NCBI RefSeq assembly: GCF_023856365.1 | Contig: NC_064555.1 | Coordinates: 16,936,254-17,000,253 of the forward strand | Source of the DNA: Brienomyrus brachyistius | Lineage: Eukaryota > Chordata > Actinopteri > Osteoglossiformes > Mormyridae | Reading direction: 5' to 3' | DNA length: 64,000 nt | Shown here: in pieces, positions 63,856 to 64,000 of the stretch | How the letters are laid out: the number at the start of each line of letters is the position of its first letter | How positions within the stretch are numbered: position 1 is the stretch's first letter | Made by a program: the position numbers and the translations under genes | The notes under the pieces: generated by a model | What the model was told of the DNA's origin: nothing | Seen by the model: the letters and a program-made list of their open reading frames with translations, nothing else | The model's database searches: none

Positions 63856-64000
63856 CACATCCCAAGTGATACCTGCTGGAGTCCCAGGCAAAGGTAGAAT
63901 ATGCTGTCGGGGCTATACAGCTCTCCACCAGGGCGGCGCACCTCACCGATGAAGTGGCACAGGCCGAAGCTGAGCTCTGTTGTGCTGCACTGTAGCACAT
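61345..64000 (-). CDS. zmym4: ZMYM4-like zinc finger MYM protein, C-terminal exons (5'-truncated by window edge)
   Basis: Five exons are read: 64000-63873 (partial), 63685-63571, 63432-63181, 62717-62591 and 61558-61345, with GT-AG borders and matching phases (0, 1, 1, 2). They encode ELSFGLCHFIGEVRRPGG, SPDSIFYLCLGLQQYLFE, GYVHSRVEEGYLWECKQLGA, then YSPIVLLNTLLFFSTK, an acidic KRKMEDEEEEDVMEMPE linker, CPVRLYEFYLSKC and a VFYLQPERSCVPNSPLWYSS end. This is the DUF3504-type C-terminal domain shared by ZMYM2, ZMYM3, ZMYM4 and QRICH1, known to derive from a Crypton tyrosine recombinase. These are nuclear proteins linked to transcription regulation. The choice of zmym4 rests on likeness and on neighbouring 1p34-p35 genes. 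The zinc fingers lie outside the window. Confidence 0.85.
61640..61866. mobile_element. Palindromic MITE-like element, copy 1 (zmym4 last intron)
   Basis: The left arm GGAATTTTACTTACACACAA, then GTTCTAAGGGCAGAACGAAA and AATGATTGGTTC, is the inverse of the right arm (GAACCAATAATT, GTTCTGCCCTCAGAGCATTT, TTGTGCAAGTAAAACTCCC). It has no coding capacity. A second copy lies at 62936-63152. Confidence 0.8.
61966..62085 (+). mobile_element. tRNA-derived SINE fragment
   Basis: A B-box-like GGGTTTGAAACCCGGAGG is followed by GCAAGTCACTCTGAAGAAAA and GTCAGATAAATGCAAA, the body of a common fish SINE type. The A-box part is degraded. It lies in the last zmym4 intron. Confidence 0.5.
62936..63152. mobile_element. 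Palindromic MITE-like element, copy 2 (zmym4 intron)
   Basis: The left arm CTTACACAAACATGTTATGA, GAGCAGAATGAAGAATGATT, GGTTCAGA pairs with the right arm TCTGAACAAATCATTTTTTC, TTTTGCCCTCAGAACATTTT, TGCGCAAGTAAAGCTCCC. It shares arms, centre (GTCCAAGCAACT) and size with copy 1. Its right edge is under 30 bases from the intron's 5' splice site. Confidence 0.8.
63765..63853. repeat. (CA)44 microsatellite in a short zmym4 intron
   Basis: An uninterrupted 89-base CA run on plus, TG on the transcript, inside the 187-base intron 63686-63872. It starts 19 bases after the 5' splice site and fills nearly half of the intron. Confidence 0.97.

Overview
The window looks like nuclear DNA of a ray-finned fish. 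It holds multi-exon vertebrate genes with GT-AG introns, long introns full of (CA)n/(TG)n and mononucleotide repeats, tRNA-derived SINEs with L2-like tails of the kind common in fish, short non-autonomous DNA transposons, and CpG-rich promoter stretches. I cannot name the species. No prokaryotic, viral or CRISPR system was found.

Every gene I can support lies on the minus strand, so the window reads from right to left. (1) 61345-64000: the last five coding exons of a zmym4-like gene, truncated by the window edge, encoding the Crypton-derived C-terminal domain. (2) 56594-59684: a complete ak2 (mitochondrial intermembrane-space adenylate kinase) in six coding exons, with one apparent extra base in exon 4. 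(3) 40470-48679: a complete rnf19b (RBR-type E3 ubiquitin ligase with two membrane segments) in nine coding exons that join in frame to 714 codons plus stop. (4) 36182-37475: a complete ndufs5 (complex I accessory subunit) in two coding exons, 106 residues. (5) 20786-29371: two mutually exclusive 5' coding exons of macf1 (spectraplakin). Both end in the same splice phase, and there is a candidate non-coding leader exon near 34127. The shared downstream macf1 exons are not in the window, so 1-20785 is read as macf1 intron.

The rest is intron or intergenic sequence. Main landmarks are a dead LINE 3' fragment (about 808-1077), several SINE/L2 pieces, a palindromic hAT-like element (5088-5301), a hAT-type MITE with a perfect 8-bp target duplication (22967-23157), a 39-bp minisatellite of about 1.65 kb (24030-25680), a 33-bp minisatellite inside rnf19b (44398-44935), a 17-bp array (51614-52040), and a two-copy palindromic element in neighbouring zmym4 introns.

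The genes are not one pathway. ndufs5 and ak2 act in mitochondrial energy metabolism, rnf19b in ubiquitination at ER membranes, macf1 in microtubule-actin crosslinking, and zmym4 in nuclear regulation. What links them is position: their human counterparts all lie on 1p34-p35. Exon limits come from reading splice sites and checking phase by hand. Repeat family names are by eye and approximate.
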